Source: Serilophus lunatus
Lineage: Eukaryota; Chordata; Aves; Passeriformes; Eurylaimidae
Direction: 5' to 3'
DNA length: 64,000 nt
NCBI GenBank assembly: GCA_013399895.1
Contig: VXBA01001020.1
Location: 62,001-126,000 of the forward strand
Numbering within the stretch: the stretch's first letter is position 1; each line of letters begins with the position of its first letter. The notes beneath the pieces were generated by a model. The model was not told the origin of the DNA. It did not search any database and saw nothing but the letters and a program-made list of their open reading frames with translations. This document shows, in pieces, positions 1 to 13,832 of the stretch. The translations under genes were made by a program, and so were the position numbers.

Positions 1-105
1 ACATGGTGTGACTCTTGGGGATGTCCAGTGCAGGGCCAGGAGTTGGACCCAATGATCCTGGTTGGGTCCCTTCCAACTCAGGATATTCCATGATTCTATG
101 AAGTC
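1..105 (+). mobile_element. CR1 LINE 3' end
   Basis: This has the typical CR1 ending: 'ggagttggacccaatgatcc', then 'gggtcccttccaactcagga' and a 'ttccatgattctatga' tail. The 5' part lies outside the window or is truncated. Nearly the same tail occurs at 21543-21605. Confidence 0.85.
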
Positions 106-1084
106 CCTTAGAGAAATAAGGCTCTGTTTTGTATGACCTACACAAACCAGGACAAAGATTACAGCTCTTTCTTGGGCTGTTACTGTTAAAGTTGTCTTTT
201 ATGCATTTTTATGTATTTACTATGCATCACTCTGTAAATAAACTCTTGCAGATAAAGGAGACAAGCTAGCATTGCTGCATATGGCCAGGGAAAAGCTGTC
301 CTGCCAGGAAAGGATTGCTGCAACTTATGGACCCCCACCAATGTGGACCTATCCTGTTTAGTCACGCACTTGAAATTGGTCACCATAATAAAGACTTAAG
401 AACTCAGGATAGCAACAATAGTGGTACAGTGAAGATGATTTGCAGTTACACAGAGGAAATGCAAATTTCAGGACAAGGATTATGCATACTGGCAGAGTAA
501 GTACACAGTCACCTTTATTTAAAACAACAGTGCTTCTACCACTCGAGCATGGTAAGAAAGACTTGGTGTCATCAATCTAGTACATCCTAGAGCAGTAATG
601 ATTCCCTAGTGGAAAAGGGTGTGAGACACACACTGGGATGGAGAGGATTTTGTTGCTGTCTCACATAGACTGTGACCACATAAGCAGTCAAGTCTGTGAT
701 GGTGTCCTGATGAACATCCCTTTGGACTGAATTACTTGCCAGTGAATGTAGGTGCTAATTTAAATAAAAAATAATGGTTTTGTTCAGGTTATACCATTAA
801 ATAGTAGTTCTAGTGTTTAACATGTTCATGAACATGCAGGAAGACTGAATAGTCTCCTGAAGAAATGAATAGTTGTACACTTTCTGTGGCAAAGAGGACT
901 GAGTCATGCTAGACGTTTCAGCAAAGTACATTAGTATTATTTAATATACAAGGATGGCATTCACATTGTTGACTTGCCTAATCATAAAAGTACAAAGGAA
1001 GGCCTCTTAAAAAATAATCAAGTCAGTGGCACAGCCAGTTCATCAAACTACTGAACAGTGGGAGTTGAATCTTTCCTTCTGGTT
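106..1084 (-). other. ABCG2 3' untranslated region and downstream flank
   Basis: Sequence after the ABCG2 stop codon (1085-1087). The minus strand carries possible AATAAA signals, for example at 513-518, but the true transcript end cannot be fixed from sequence alone. No other gene seen. Confidence 0.4.
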
Positions 1085-4000
1085 TTAAGAGAACTTCTTC
1101 ATGAAGTACAGTTTCAGGTATGCAATGGTAAGGAATATTACTGACATGCAGGCAAGAGCCAAGTGGTTCTGCCACAGGCCCCAGGTACTTGCATCGATGC
1201 CTTGACTTTTCAGATACTCATCTCCAGTACACAACCTACAGAGAAAAAAACACAGATATGTAAACTCCATCAGTTTCAAGTATGTAGGAAGATCCCTGGA
1301 AGTCATGGTGTGATTTCATGTATATAGTAGGTCAGGCGAAGACCAGCTATATGCTACTGGTTTATTTTCCATTTGTAAATTTATTTTTCTTGTAGCTCCA
1401 GTTTCCTGTAGGAAGCTGAAATGGATTTTGTGAGGCTGTAAAACTGTCCATGTCTTTCAGTAAATGCAGTTTGAAGAAAAGTGAGAAGTATAATGCCAGA
1501 TACTTTTAGTGTTATAAATACTAAACAAAACAACAGGCAGAATGTTCTATGTTGACAGAATGCAAAAACACAGGCAAAACTTCATTTTCTACATAAAAAC
1601 TCACAGATTTTGCTAGTGATCGCTGAGTAGCTCTGATATTCAGACTAATGTTCTAAGACTTTGGAAGTTACTGATGGTGGTATTCATTTCAATGTCCCAA
1701 AATACTTACATCTGGCCTGTCTGTCGGTAGCTGTTGTCGCTGCTTAAAACTGTGTTGTTACTGATACCACAAAAGTTCAGGCCCCTCAATTCACTGATTT
1801 GTAAAGCCTTTTAAAATAAAAGAAACAACGACAACAGAAATTTGTAGGCAAAGGAATGATATATTAACAAGATGAGATCCAATGCAATTAAAATTTATTC
1901 TAAAAAATGTGATGATCTCACTACTGTGTTGGCCAAATCCCCATTTTTTAGCTGAGCAGCACAGTTCTTTTTCTTTTGAGAGAGGAACGTATGCAGCCCA
2001 CATCCTGTAAAACATGCACAATAGCAAGTTTTACTACCTCCCCTGGGCTACACTATTTCTTCACAGGCATAGTAAAGCCCAAATTTCTCTGCAAAACATC
2101 ACCAGAATTAGGGGAAAAAAGCTGTAGCTTGACAAGTTTTTGTTTGATTGATGAAAAAGAGAAGAATTTTTTTTTTTTGGTTAGCAATAACACTGTTCTT
2201 TACATCATTTTTGTCCAGCTGCATTGAACTGGATGTAGTTGTTCAGTTGATCTCTCATATCACGTTTTTCCAAGTTACAGAGATGAGGTGTTCTTGACAG
2301 CAGTGGATGCTGTTTGATGCATTCAAAGGTTGCTGTACTTAATTAGTTTTCCTATTGCTCTTTAGCCCATAAAAGTTTGAACTTTCTTTGTCAAGAGTAA
2401 AAATATTTCTTTCTATCAAATTTTTCCAGGGCTGTACACAGGAAAATAAAGCACTTACTGTCATTCCATATCGAGGGATGCTGAGATATTTGAGCCAGGA
2501 GAGCCAGGACAGGACACTTGTGAGGTTTACCAGCAACCCAGAGAAAAGCTAGAGACAAGAATTACAAAAAAGCCATAACAAAAACATCAAGTTACAAATT
2601 ACATGCTGTAATCATATGTTCTTCCTCTGCTTCTTCAGATAAAAACGAATAGGAAAGCATTTCTGAAGGAAGAAAATCTTCTAGTGGAAGAACAAGGGGG
2701 AGGGAAGGAATCATTTGTGTTACCCAGCTTTGGGACATAACCCCAGTTCCTTCTCCCCAAGTGAGTATCCCTGTGCATCCTGTCTGAGGGTCCCACATGA
2801 GTTCACATAAACTGCCTGCTGCCCTTTGGGTCTGTGGGGCTGCTGGAGATGTGCACAGGGTTTTGCTTGTGTGCCCTGAGTCTGAGACAACATGGATTTT
2901 GGCTGTGGGTTCAGTGCTGGCTCGTTGTTTATGGTGCCTGTCTCCTAACAGGAGCTGTTTGTGTGTTGTCTGGTTCTAACATGCCCAGTGATGAGCTCTG
3001 CAGCTGAGAACAGCTGGGATGGTGGTCTCAGAGAGCAGGATGCTGCGGGCCATTTTTGCACACATACTTGTATTTTGCAAGGCTGAGGGAGAGGCAAGGA
3101 AATATAGCTCTAGGGGGCTTTTCTGCTTTCCAGTTTGCTGGCTGCCAGAGTCACATAGAAGAGGGCAGAAAAGCCACTCTCCCTCCTATCCAGCACCTTC
3201 CCCCTCCCGGTTCTTCTTCATTCAACAGACAAATCAGAATACCCAACCCTAGGCATCACAATACTCAGACAAATCAAGATAATTGGCATTCTCAATCCCA
3301 AAAGTCTTTTTGCACAACCAGCCAAACTGTGCTAGTAGGATTTCCAGATTTCAGCGTTTCTAGGATTTCAGGATTCAGTCTAGACAACTGAATAATGCTA
3401 CTCACAATCATAAAAACAAATGTGACAGTCATGAGTAGGTTTGCTACAGCGACCACGCTCTGTCCTGCTGCAAGGGCTAGTGCCATGGAAGTGGCTGTGT
3501 AGGACACCATCATAAGGGTAAACATCATTGTAAAGAAGGCTTCTACTGTTGGTTTCAAACCTTAAAGATCAGAACAAGAAGGGTTTCAGTGTGATCCTGC
3601 CAAAAGCTCTACCACAGGCTGAACACTATCCTGGTTTCTGTAGTGTGTCCTGCCTAAAGAATACATTTTGTTTAACAGCATGGTGCTTGTGACAGCCCCA
3701 GTGTGTATGCCCTGAGAGGATGAATAAATTACTATTTGTAATTATGTTGACTGCCCTAAACTGCAGTAACACTGGTGACAGTAGAATGTATCTTGGAAAA
3801 GTCATCAGAAGCCGAGATGGCCATAGATGAAAAGGAATAAATCAAACCTTTGTAGTAATGGCTATGGCATGCTTCCCTCTAGGGACAGTGGAGATGAGAC
3901 ATGTCACAGATTCTGTGCCAAATGCTTTGTAAGTGTGTTTTTTCCTGTAGAAAACAACACAGTGTGCTAAAAGCAAGTGCAGTAACCACTGCTATGCTCA

Positions 4001-7000
4001 TGCAGTGCATTAGCCTTATATAAATATATGTGTATACACACACATCTCTAAAATGCATGTGACATGTTGATTTATTGAGGGGGTTGTAGTGCAGCTGTAG
4101 GAGACCATACTTGCCTAACATGAAGTAAACTATAGAGGTGAAGATGACACTTGGTAAAGTCCTTATGGGTATTAAATCAGCCATTAGCTTTGCAATGAAA
4201 TACACAGATGTCCTGTAGTACCCACTGATATATTCATGTCTGGAACACAGAGATACAGCATATTACAAATTTAATCACTAAAACCCAGATTATTTTCACC
4301 TGAAGACAAATGAATTCTAGCTCAAACTGGAAAAAAAGTCCTTCATAGTTAGGCTGCGATGCAAATGTCCAGTAAGGCACACACTGTAGTGAAATCATTT
4401 GAAAACTCTGCACTAGGTGTACTTAAATAACCATTAGCTACAGCAGGGCAGACAAAAAAACTCTCTAACAGTAGTGCCTAATAACCTTTTGTATGTTTTA
4501 CTTACATAAAAATCTTTTTTTCCACAACAAACAGTTCAATAGCTGAGATGCTGCTGAAACACTGGTTGGTGGTCAGAAAGAACATTGCACCCACTCTACA
4601 AAAAAGCAAAACAGTGAGCTGTTATTAAAAATGTGATGTAAATGTAGTGCTTCCACTACTGTGTATGTAAATCCAACTGCAATGTCTGAAGGTTGGCAAT
4701 ATGTGACTTCCCATCCCAAATTCCACAGGGAAAAGGCTTGGCTACAAGTCTAAAAGTCTGACTCTGATTCAGTTTTCTATGTAATTTCCTGATACATTGA
4801 AAATTCTCAGATGTGAGACATTTGTCTGATGCAAACTGTGAGAAAATGAAAAAGCAATGCAAGTGGTTTTCACCTTTTCCACTAAAATCGAAGACACTTC
4901 ATATCCAATCTAAAACTGAGCCATTTTTAAGTAAATGCTACGAAGCGTTTTAAGATTAAGAACCCAGAAGTTCCATAGCTGCAAACTCGTGTAGGTTCAT
5001 GTACATACAGCTGTCAAAAGATCCACAGACCAGAACAATTTGAAAATCTAGCTTTAGGTGCACCTTCTGACTTACTGCTGGTAAATTCAAATGTGTATAT
5101 AGATACAGATGGAAGATTAAAGCTTGGACTGCTTGTCCAGCTTCCAGCATGGCAGGGCAGAACTGCATCCCCCTCTCAGTTCTGCAGGGACCTTGGTAGT
5201 GACCAAAGAACATCCTCACTTCAGAGTCACTAAGATAGGCTTGGCCTTACTTATTGATATGAGGGGAAGCATTTGCCTTAAAGAGGTAGAGCTTTAAATC
5301 AAATGTTTGGATATCCATTACCTAAACTGACTAACCTGTTCTGTAGCCCAGTGGAGTCCTCTTTAAGTCCAAAGAAAATAGCACCTACAACCAGTGCCAG
5401 AACAACCGTAACACACACCTAAATGGAAAAGAGGAAAAAAAAAGGAAGTGGAAAAGTATCATTCTCATTGCTTCAAAACTTCAGTAGGTTTTTTTCAAAT
5501 ATGTAGCAGAGGAGTGTAGATTGACTGCTCTTCAGTGCAGTGCTTCTGCAGGGGTTTCTCTGCAGCCATCTCAAGGCTGCTTTGAGCTGGGCAATCAATC
5601 TTTCCTGACTGCCAGGCTGAGGATGACAATTTATTTTCATGCTCCACAGTGTATAATTGCTGGGCTCTATCACATCTTATTCATGAGATTGTTAACAAGA
5701 TGCCACAATGGGGCTATAGATGTACTGACATCTATAGTCTGCAACACAATTTAAATAGCAAAGACAACACTTCCTCAAGTATGAAGACTGAAGTGTGTGC
5801 ATCACACTCTTTAAATGCTAAATGCAAATGACAAAAATCTGGGGAAAACTGATGGTATCAGGCAGTTCTGTCATTTTTAAGCTAGAGAAATGTGTAAGTC
5901 TTAACACCATAAACTCCTTGATCCATGGTACCTTATTGCTAAGATCCTGCCGAAAGGAGCAAATGTCAGGGATAATTCCTAACTCCTAAGCCAATTGCAG
6001 TGGAAAGCAGGGATCATTTCAAGACCAATTTGGAGCAGATTAATGAAAAAAAGGCTTAATGGGCCGTGTACCACTAGAAGAATGCCGCTCAAATCCACCC
6101 CTAATGAGGGTGGGGAGATAGAAAAGATTGTGAAAAACAAGTCAGGACTATTAACCTTGATAATCAGGAGATCCTGGAGAGCCTAATTCTTGTCACAAGG
6201 TCAAGCTTTTACAAAGCAATTATTAAGGATCTCCATAGTATCAACATACAGACACACACACACTCAAAGCCTTTGAACCTCAGGGATTCTGGACTCATTT
6301 CACCTCCATACTGGCCATTTGCTCTCTCGTTATATGAACCACGATTGAGATAATTTATACCCCTGGCTCCAGACTAGTTCTTCCATTGGCTCCTCTAGAA
6401 TTGCTAAGAATTGCAGTGGGAGTTTTGGTGGTGCTGTGACTGCAGAGTTTGGCCCTTGAATTAGAGGATTCTCGAGGATTAGACATTCAGCAGAGGCCAG
6501 CCAGACATTCTTTATTTTTGAAGGCAAGGTACAGCTTTGAAGAAGTTAAGACTTTTGGTGTTGATTCTTCTGAACAAGTATCACTAATAGGGCCAGTCAT
6601 GTAGAGTATCTTTTTCTTTTGTGGTAGGTGTTAGACCCCATTGTGGTCTTCATCACATCTTATCCAGAAGACATTATCGCCAATATGAACAGCAAACGAC
6701 CAAACAGGATGCACATTAAGAGACTGTGAAAATATTTTTGCATTTGAGCCAACTGCCACCACTTCATTTTGTTCTGAAGTGTAATGAAGTAAAAAAATGT
6801 AGACTGTTAACTTTTCCTGGTGGGAGAGAAGATCTGAGGCTAAATCCCACAGGGCCAAGCTGGGACAATTAGAGTCAAGAAGAAGAATGTTCTTGAGCAC
6901 ATCTGTGGAATTACTTGGGACATAATGTGCTCCTGGCTGAGAGCAGCAGAATGCCTTGCTGGAAAAGATCTTGCCTCCCAAAGTCTTTCAGTAGTCCAAA

Positions 7001-10000
7001 ATTAATTACTGAACAGTCCTGTATGCTGCTAATTCTGGAGCATTCAGGACATCTAGTGAATCAGATTCCCAGACCTTGAACACTTTTTCTTCAGATGCTT
7101 CCTACAGTTAAAACATGAAGAGGCAAAACCATCCCAATGACTTATCTAATAATACAGGAGTCAAATAACTTCAGCTTATACCACATAATCATAGATACCA
7201 ATAGCATTACCTGAGCTATGGAAGCTTGAGGGTTTCCTACCAGATTTTTAAATGTGCGCCTGGAAACCCATTTCAGCTGATGAAGGAAGGAGTTGGCATA
7301 TGTGATTTGTCGGAAAACTGATCTTGTTTTCTTTTTATTTCCCAAAGAAATATTCTCTAATTGTGCTTTTGTCTCCTGGTAGTAGGTAGAGTTGGAGTAT
7401 TTTTCTGCTAATTGCTCAGCCAAGGTTTTATCATATTCAGTGCGTTCTTCAGTGCTCCGTTCTGAAAAGATTAAAAAGAAACATGACCGTGTCTGTAAGG
7501 GATGGGAAGGTTGTTAAGGAACTAAGCCAGGAGAGTTATTTTGGGATGGGAGAGTTACTAATGAACCAGAAGAATTAATATGCACATGTAGTTTCAGTGA
7601 TTCATTGCCCTCAGCCTCGTAGTATGCAGTTCAAAAGAGTTGGCATAAGCAAGACCAAACCCCTGTGTTTGTCTGTGCAACCTGTCCCACAGGCAGCAGC
7701 TTCACAGAAGACTGACTGGGTAAACCCTGTCTGCCCATGAAGCTTCAAAATGACAGCTTTTAACAGTTAGATTTTAATCAAAAAGTGATTTCCATACCCA
7801 CTTCTCCCCCCCAAGTTTTCTCTTAAGAGATCTGTTCCACAGATCGGATGAGATAATGCTAGACTTCCCAGACTTTTAAATCCAGGTAATCCTGCATGTG
7901 TCTACTTCAGTCATAAAAAAATTTCAGCTGGAGTTCCTTTTTTTCTCAACTATAGTCCAATGTGTGCTCTTCCAATGACAAACACAATGTGTGTTACCAG
8001 CTGTAATATTAGTAGTATTTGGAAACAGTATTTTTGTAAAATGATAGTTGTTTCTTTGGTAAAGATTCAGTGAAACTTTATGTGTTTGGGTACATAATAC
8101 ATTCATAATTTCATGTTCCTTCTCATTCCTAGGAAAAGACAGTATGCTATTAATGAGTGGCAGCAGAAAAGGATGAAAAAGCATGCTCCTAAACACGAGC
8201 AAGATCTATTTTGTTAGTTTGGGAATAATTTCTGCCTTACCATGTCTTCAGGGAAGCATCAGGTCCAGGAACACTGATCCCCTACCTCTACTGCTTCTTC
8301 CCACCCAGCTCAGAGGAAGGAAAAAAGTAATTTCCTAACAAATAATCATTTAATTAGGTAAAAAAAATACAAGTCATAACTGCATCAAATTATGTCCCTA
8401 TCTGGAACAACTGCCCTGGTTTATCATCGCTGCTTCTGCAGGACTTCAGTTGATTTGCCTCAAAGATGAAAGAAGCTCCTTCTCTGCATGAGAGTTAACA
8501 AAACAGATTCTTATATTCCCAGATATTATAATTTCAACACAGGATAATATTTCTGCACCTTTAACCTCTTGTTATTTGAGTGTGACACTGAGGTATACAC
8601 GTCAGTTTATGGACAGCAATGATAAATTACTAAATATTCTTGCATGGGCAGCAATGTTTTATATAGTAGAGCTGCACGTGAATTTGGTACTAATTTCAGG
8701 CTATGCTAAGTTTTTTCCACATATGAACAAAAAGGATTTAGGAATGGAGTGTTTGTGAGTTTTTTTCCTTGAAAGCAACGTGGATCAGCAGTACATAACA
8801 CTCAGGCATACAAACAGCCATACACTGTACAACAGTGTTGGCTGATTGACACCTGTTCAGTGTTGTGCTGAACACCTCCTGGCAAAATACAAGTTATGAT
8901 AATTTGACTCAGCCCTGGGTTTCATACCTGTGTTAGTTTCATCAGCCTTGTTCAATGCCACCGCTGTGGAGTCTCCATTAATGACATCCAGGAAAAAGTC
9001 GGCAGGGTTGTTGTACGGCTCGCACTGGTATCCTGAGGTGACAGCGGAACGAGCCCTTAGTGGTGCTTGTGTGACTGGCCAAAGGCTGTCAAGAACACAG
9101 CCTCACACTGCACCCACTGAGCAGCCTGCACCATAGGCAGAGCAGGCTTCAAAATGTCTGTCAGCAAAAGCAAGGTGGCAGCTGGTAATGTGCCCTTCCC
9201 AACCCTAGCCTGGGCTTTGTCTAATTAAGATGCATCCAGGAACAGTTCATTATCAAAACCCACATGTGGGCCAAGAGGCAAAACACCCAGAGAAATGGTT
9301 AGCCTGTAAAAATCCTGGGCTCGCTCATACATGCTGTGTCCAATTCTGACCCAGAGCTCCTTGCATTTTATTCAAGTTAGTGCAAATAAAGGTGTTGCTG
9401 TGAAAGTTGTGCTCACCAATGGACTGGAAATATGCAATGGCATGCTGGGCTGGCCCATGGTACAGCAATCTCCCTGCAGCCAGCAGTGTCAGATTGTCAA
9501 ACAGTCGGAATATGGAATACCGGGGCTGGTGGATGGAGAAGATTATTGTTTTTCCCTGTTTTGCCATCCTGAATGTGAAGAACAACAGAGATGCTACCTT
9601 TGAGAGTCAATTCAGTATTTAGATAAGAGAATTTGCAAGTTCAGTTAAGTCTTGGCGAGGTTTGATTAACTTGGTGTGCCAGAGAGGGGAGGAGGAAGGG
9701 GGAAAAAAAAAAGAAGAAAATATTCATGTCGTATTTATAGTGTCTGTATGAGAGAAAAGAGTTACCACTTTGGAAAGAGAGAATTCACACAGCCTTTCTC
9801 CTACCACCTTTGCAGACTTGACTTGCTGGTAAGCAATTACATGCCTGATTTCCCTACATGCTCATTCTAACTGTGATTAAAGTCAAATACAACTGAAGTA
9901 CAGCAGAGTGGAGTGTTGAAAACAGGAAGCTGTTTCCAAGGCCATCACCTTTTCAGTAGCAGTAGAACAGCATTAGCAGTGCTGGCATCGAGTCCTGTAG

Positions 10001-13000
10001 TTGGCTCATCCAAAAACAGGATGGCAGGATCTGTGATGAGCTCCATCCCAATATTGGTCCTTTTCCGTTCTCCTCCAGACACTCCGCGAATGAACTGGGT
10101 ACCAACCTGCCACAAAACAAGAAACTTGTCTCACTTGGCCTCATGATAGATCCTTGAGTGAACGGCATCCTAACTGTATGGCACTATTTGGGAAGAGTTT
10201 TAAGAAATTTTGCCCCTACTCTCAGGAACAGATGTGTTATCTCACACATAGGCTGTTTTTAATGTCAGTATTACTTGAGGTGACTTCTTTTTCTCCAGCC
10301 ACAGACTACTTTTCCCTTTCCCACCAATGTAGCGTCAGCACAGTCTGTGCAGATTGCCATACAGAAATGTTACTAATTACTGTATTACTGAAACAGACTG
10401 CCTAAATTTGCTTTTTTATTTTGTTAATCTGCCGTGCTGAGCCACTTGGTTAATTAAATGAATCACTTAGTATTTGCTCGTGATTGAAGCACTGTATTTA
10501 CATGCCTTACCTTGGAATCTGCCACTTTGGTCAAACCCAGTTCCTCAATGATCTGATTCACTCGTTCTTTTTTTTCCTTTTCCTTCACTGACTTTGACAA
10601 GCGGAGTGCTGCTGAGAACGTCAGATTTTCTCTTACAGTCAGGGTTCCCATCACCACATCATCCTTCATTAAAATAACAAAAGTAGATACTTGGTGGTTG
10701 CTAAGTGGTTTCTATTTACTCCTCTGAGAACTGCATCTACCTGTGTTTTATGCTGTCCTTGCATGCAGAGGGACAGTAGCAATGGCCAGAACATCTGGTA
10801 AGGTGCATCTTCAATGCCTGTGTCATAGCAGAGTGTTGATTTCATGCATGAAATTGTATTTGACTTAATTCATAAAAGCAACACAATATAGGAATGTCCT
10901 CCATCATGCATGATATCAAAATGCATAAATAGCCAAGTGTTAAAAACTATCCTCTACGTATTCTTACCTTGTTCAGTTTTTTTCAGTATTGAGGGAGAAA
11001 CTGAAGGGCTGAAGGACCTAAGGAGCAGCTACAAGTCATTATGACAGAGTGTTTGTTAAGGCAGTTTTACCCAATGTAGGTGAGAGCAGGGAGAAAAGAA
11101 GGAAGGAAAAGAGAGGTTGGGCCCATGTGGGTGAGGGTGAAGGTGTCCTGAACTTGTTTCAGCAAAGGGGGAAGGAGGAGAGGTTTTTTAGATGTTTTCT
11201 GCTGGTCTCCTGCAAAGGGAATCTGTCAGATGTAAGAAGTTCAGAGCTATGTGTGTTTTAAGAGACCACCTTTCTGTAACATGCTGACCATACTTTTGTA
11301 GTTTTCACAGATGCACCTCTTCAGGCTGTGACAGACTGCAAGCATGCTGCTGAGCATGGGCAGTGGGGAGGGCAATGAAATAAAAAGAGGCATGTGGTTT
11401 CCTTTCTTTTGTCCTCCCCAGCCCACCCTCGCAGGACAAAGCTTTTCTCAGAATGGGACTTAGTGACAAGTGGAGGGTACCAGGTTGGGCAAGTAGAGGT
11501 ACCAGGTGTGTATTACCAGGAATTATCATACTTGGAAAATACTCCCTGTATATTGGTAGCCTTTGGCTGTTCCCCCAAATGGAAAACAAGAAGGGATCCA
11601 AAGCATCTGTTCCCACTGACTGTAGAGCATTGAGGAGAGAGACTCAAATATGAAGCAGAGTATTTTTCCCAGCAAGGGTAGATGTGTGGAGAGTTGCTAC
11701 AGCAACATCCTTGATTCTTGGATCAAGGCAAGGTACTTGCCACACGGCAGCAACTTTTTACAATAGAATCCACAGAGTGATAAAAACTACCTACCTGTAC
11801 TACATACCCAGAGGTACATTTAAAGTTGGCAGGCTGAGGAGCTCCGTTGATCAAAATGTCACCAGAAAGTCCATGGGGGTCCTTCCGCGCAGCCAAAATG
11901 TCGAGGAGCCTAGAGCAAAAGTTGGTGACTTTGTCAGACGAGCATGTGGGAGGTAAAGCTCTCTGAACCACAAACCCAGTTCGTGGAACAAACAGCCATA
12001 TAAAAACACACCACACTAAACACTTGTAATTTAGAAAAACCCCAGCAACTTTCAAAGACTGTGTTTCTTTTGTCCTGGTTTCCTAAGGAAATGAGATCTG
12101 TGCCATTTCATGTCCATTTTTTCAATAATTTGAGCTTAACCTAGAATGATATGTAAAGACCATTCGTCAGCAATGTGTGGACTAAAACTGAATTTTATCT
12201 TTGTTGTATAGCCCGAATGTCTTTTTGAATTCAAGTATTGTTCAGAAACTAGAGAGATTTGCACAGAACTAAAAAAAGCACAACCTTTCTCTGAAAGTAC
12301 TGTCCATTACTGCTAAATGTGTGCAGTTTCATTTTCTCCTTGGTGTAAATTCTGTGTAGGGCAAAAGGGATACTTACGAAGATTTACCACTGCCAGTGGG
12401 TCCCAAAATTGCATTCAGTCCTGGTCTCATGATACCACTGTAAGACAAAACAGATTTACAAAATAGATAGTGTGGGTTTTATCTCTTTTACTGGTAGGCT
12501 AATTTCTCTGTACAACTACCTTCTGCATACCAGCAGCCTTAATTTTTATTTCTAATTCAAGAAGAACTGATCTTCATATACGGAAGACAACACAGAAACA
12601 TAAGTAAAATGTAACAAAATCATACATATATTTTTACCCCATTCATCTGTACAAGTGAAGCACACGCTTACTTTAACTGCATTCAGTTCTAAAGGTATTA
12701 TTCTCTTAACAGAGTGAATAATATTCTCTGTAGACAAAACATAGGGATTTGTCTGTACTTAAATTGCAGTTGAGAGTTCTCTGTATCTGACATTAAGCCA
12801 CATGAAACTCAAAAATGCTGCAAATTACCAATATAAGTCAATTGAGCTACCATAGCATATGGCTTTTGAGGAAAGTAGGAAAGACTTTAATAGCTCGTAC
12901 TTAGGAGGTGTGGAAATTACACGGGCAAAGAGCAGAACAGGCAGAACTGAACAAAAGGGTGAATATTTATGATAGAAATTGTATTGAGGGAGCTGAAAGT

Positions 13001-13825
13001 CATGGGTGACTTGGAATGGTGCATTGTATAAGTATTTGCCACTTAGTTTAATTACTGAACTGTGAATGGGCAAACTTTATGCATTGATTGTTGAACAAAG
13101 GCCAAAATGACATGATTCCCTCACTGCAGCAGTGCTCAGTGTTGTAGAAAAAAACCCCAAACAATCCAATAAAATCCACCAAAAATCCAGAAAACTTTGC
13201 ATCTCTTTAAAATTAATCTAACCCTCACTTATATTACTGTCTCACACATTTTAAGTTAAACCCCTCAAAATCAACCGTCCCAAAGGCCACCTCAGGGAAG
13301 GAGACACAACCATTGAGGACAGGCTGTTGGTATCTTGGTTAAACACCATGGCACAGTGGGAGAATTGCCAGGTAGTGTGGAACAACCAGAGCTGGCTGGT
13401 GTGGCCCTGTGCTGATAGAAACCAAGAGGGCTGCACTCTGGGGCCAAGGGAGATGATACCCAGCAGCATGAGCTCTCTGATGTAACCATTCAGACATATA
13501 ATTTTTCTACATCTTGGTCAAATTCCATTTATTGTGCTTAACAGCTCAGTGATGTGCGTGGACTCAACTGTACAGAAATAAAACATACACATACTCTAAA
13601 GACATGTTTGAATACGTACTTGACATCTCTCAAAACTTCTTTAGTGGCTGTTTTTTGACAACATAGGAACCCAGTCTTTGTCTTCACATGGTAGCAGATG
13701 TTGTGGAAGGTGAGCACGCTTCCTGCCCTGCCAGCTAAGTCTGGCGAGGACAGCCTTCTGCTGGGGATGCCGTTTGTATTCGAGTCCGACATCTGGATGC
13801 ACAGGTGTGGCTGGTCTTCTGCCAT
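1085..13825 (-). CDS. ABCG2: ABCG2, ATP-binding cassette half-transporter (complete, 15 coding exons)
   Basis: Plasma-membrane efflux pump that works as a dimer and exports urate, porphyrins, sterol conjugates and many drugs. Coding exons, in gene order on the minus strand: 13620-13825, 12378-12437, 11795-11909, 10511-10663, 9949-10106, 9417-9568, 8928-9032, 7211-7461, 5336-5418, 4506-4595, 4115-4239, 3406-3560, 2459-2548, 1710-1807, 1085-1235. They sum to 1992 bases (663 residues plus stop; human has 655), and all phases agree. Most exon lengths equal the human ones as I recall them. Visible motifs: Walker A GPTGSGKSS (exon 12378-12437), signature VSGGE and Walker B ILFLDEP (exon 9949-10106), H-loop IHQPR (exon 9417-9568). 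The six-helix membrane domain follows from exon 7211-7461 on. The arginine of YYR (human R482) is kept. The start ATG lies 7 bases after an acceptor and matches the family N-terminus. Odd points: a GC splice donor at 4113-4114 and an altered third extracellular loop. The gene looks intact. Confidence 0.97.
1710..1807 (-). other. ABCG2: ABCG2 exon for the third extracellular loop, lengthened
   Basis: This exon is 98 bases against 83 in human, adding five codons in frame. It reads ALQISELRGLNFC and then a loop with the glycosylation sequon NNT. The cysteine of NFC (human C592) is present, and its partner (human C608) is the cysteine of LCTG in the next exon. No codon between them encodes cysteine, so the equivalent of human C603, which forms the disulphide between the two subunits, is missing. 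Confidence 0.85.
4113..4114 (-). other. ABCG2: Non-canonical GC splice donor in ABCG2
   Basis: The exon ending at 4115 (TTAG) is followed on the minus strand by GCAAGT instead of GT. This end gives a 125-base exon, equal to the human one, and the right phase into the next exon at 3560. The rest of the donor site (AG/GCAAGT) is the strong context typical of GC-AG introns. The nearest GT, four bases on, would break the frame. Confidence 0.85.
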
Positions 13826-13832
13826 CCTTCCT

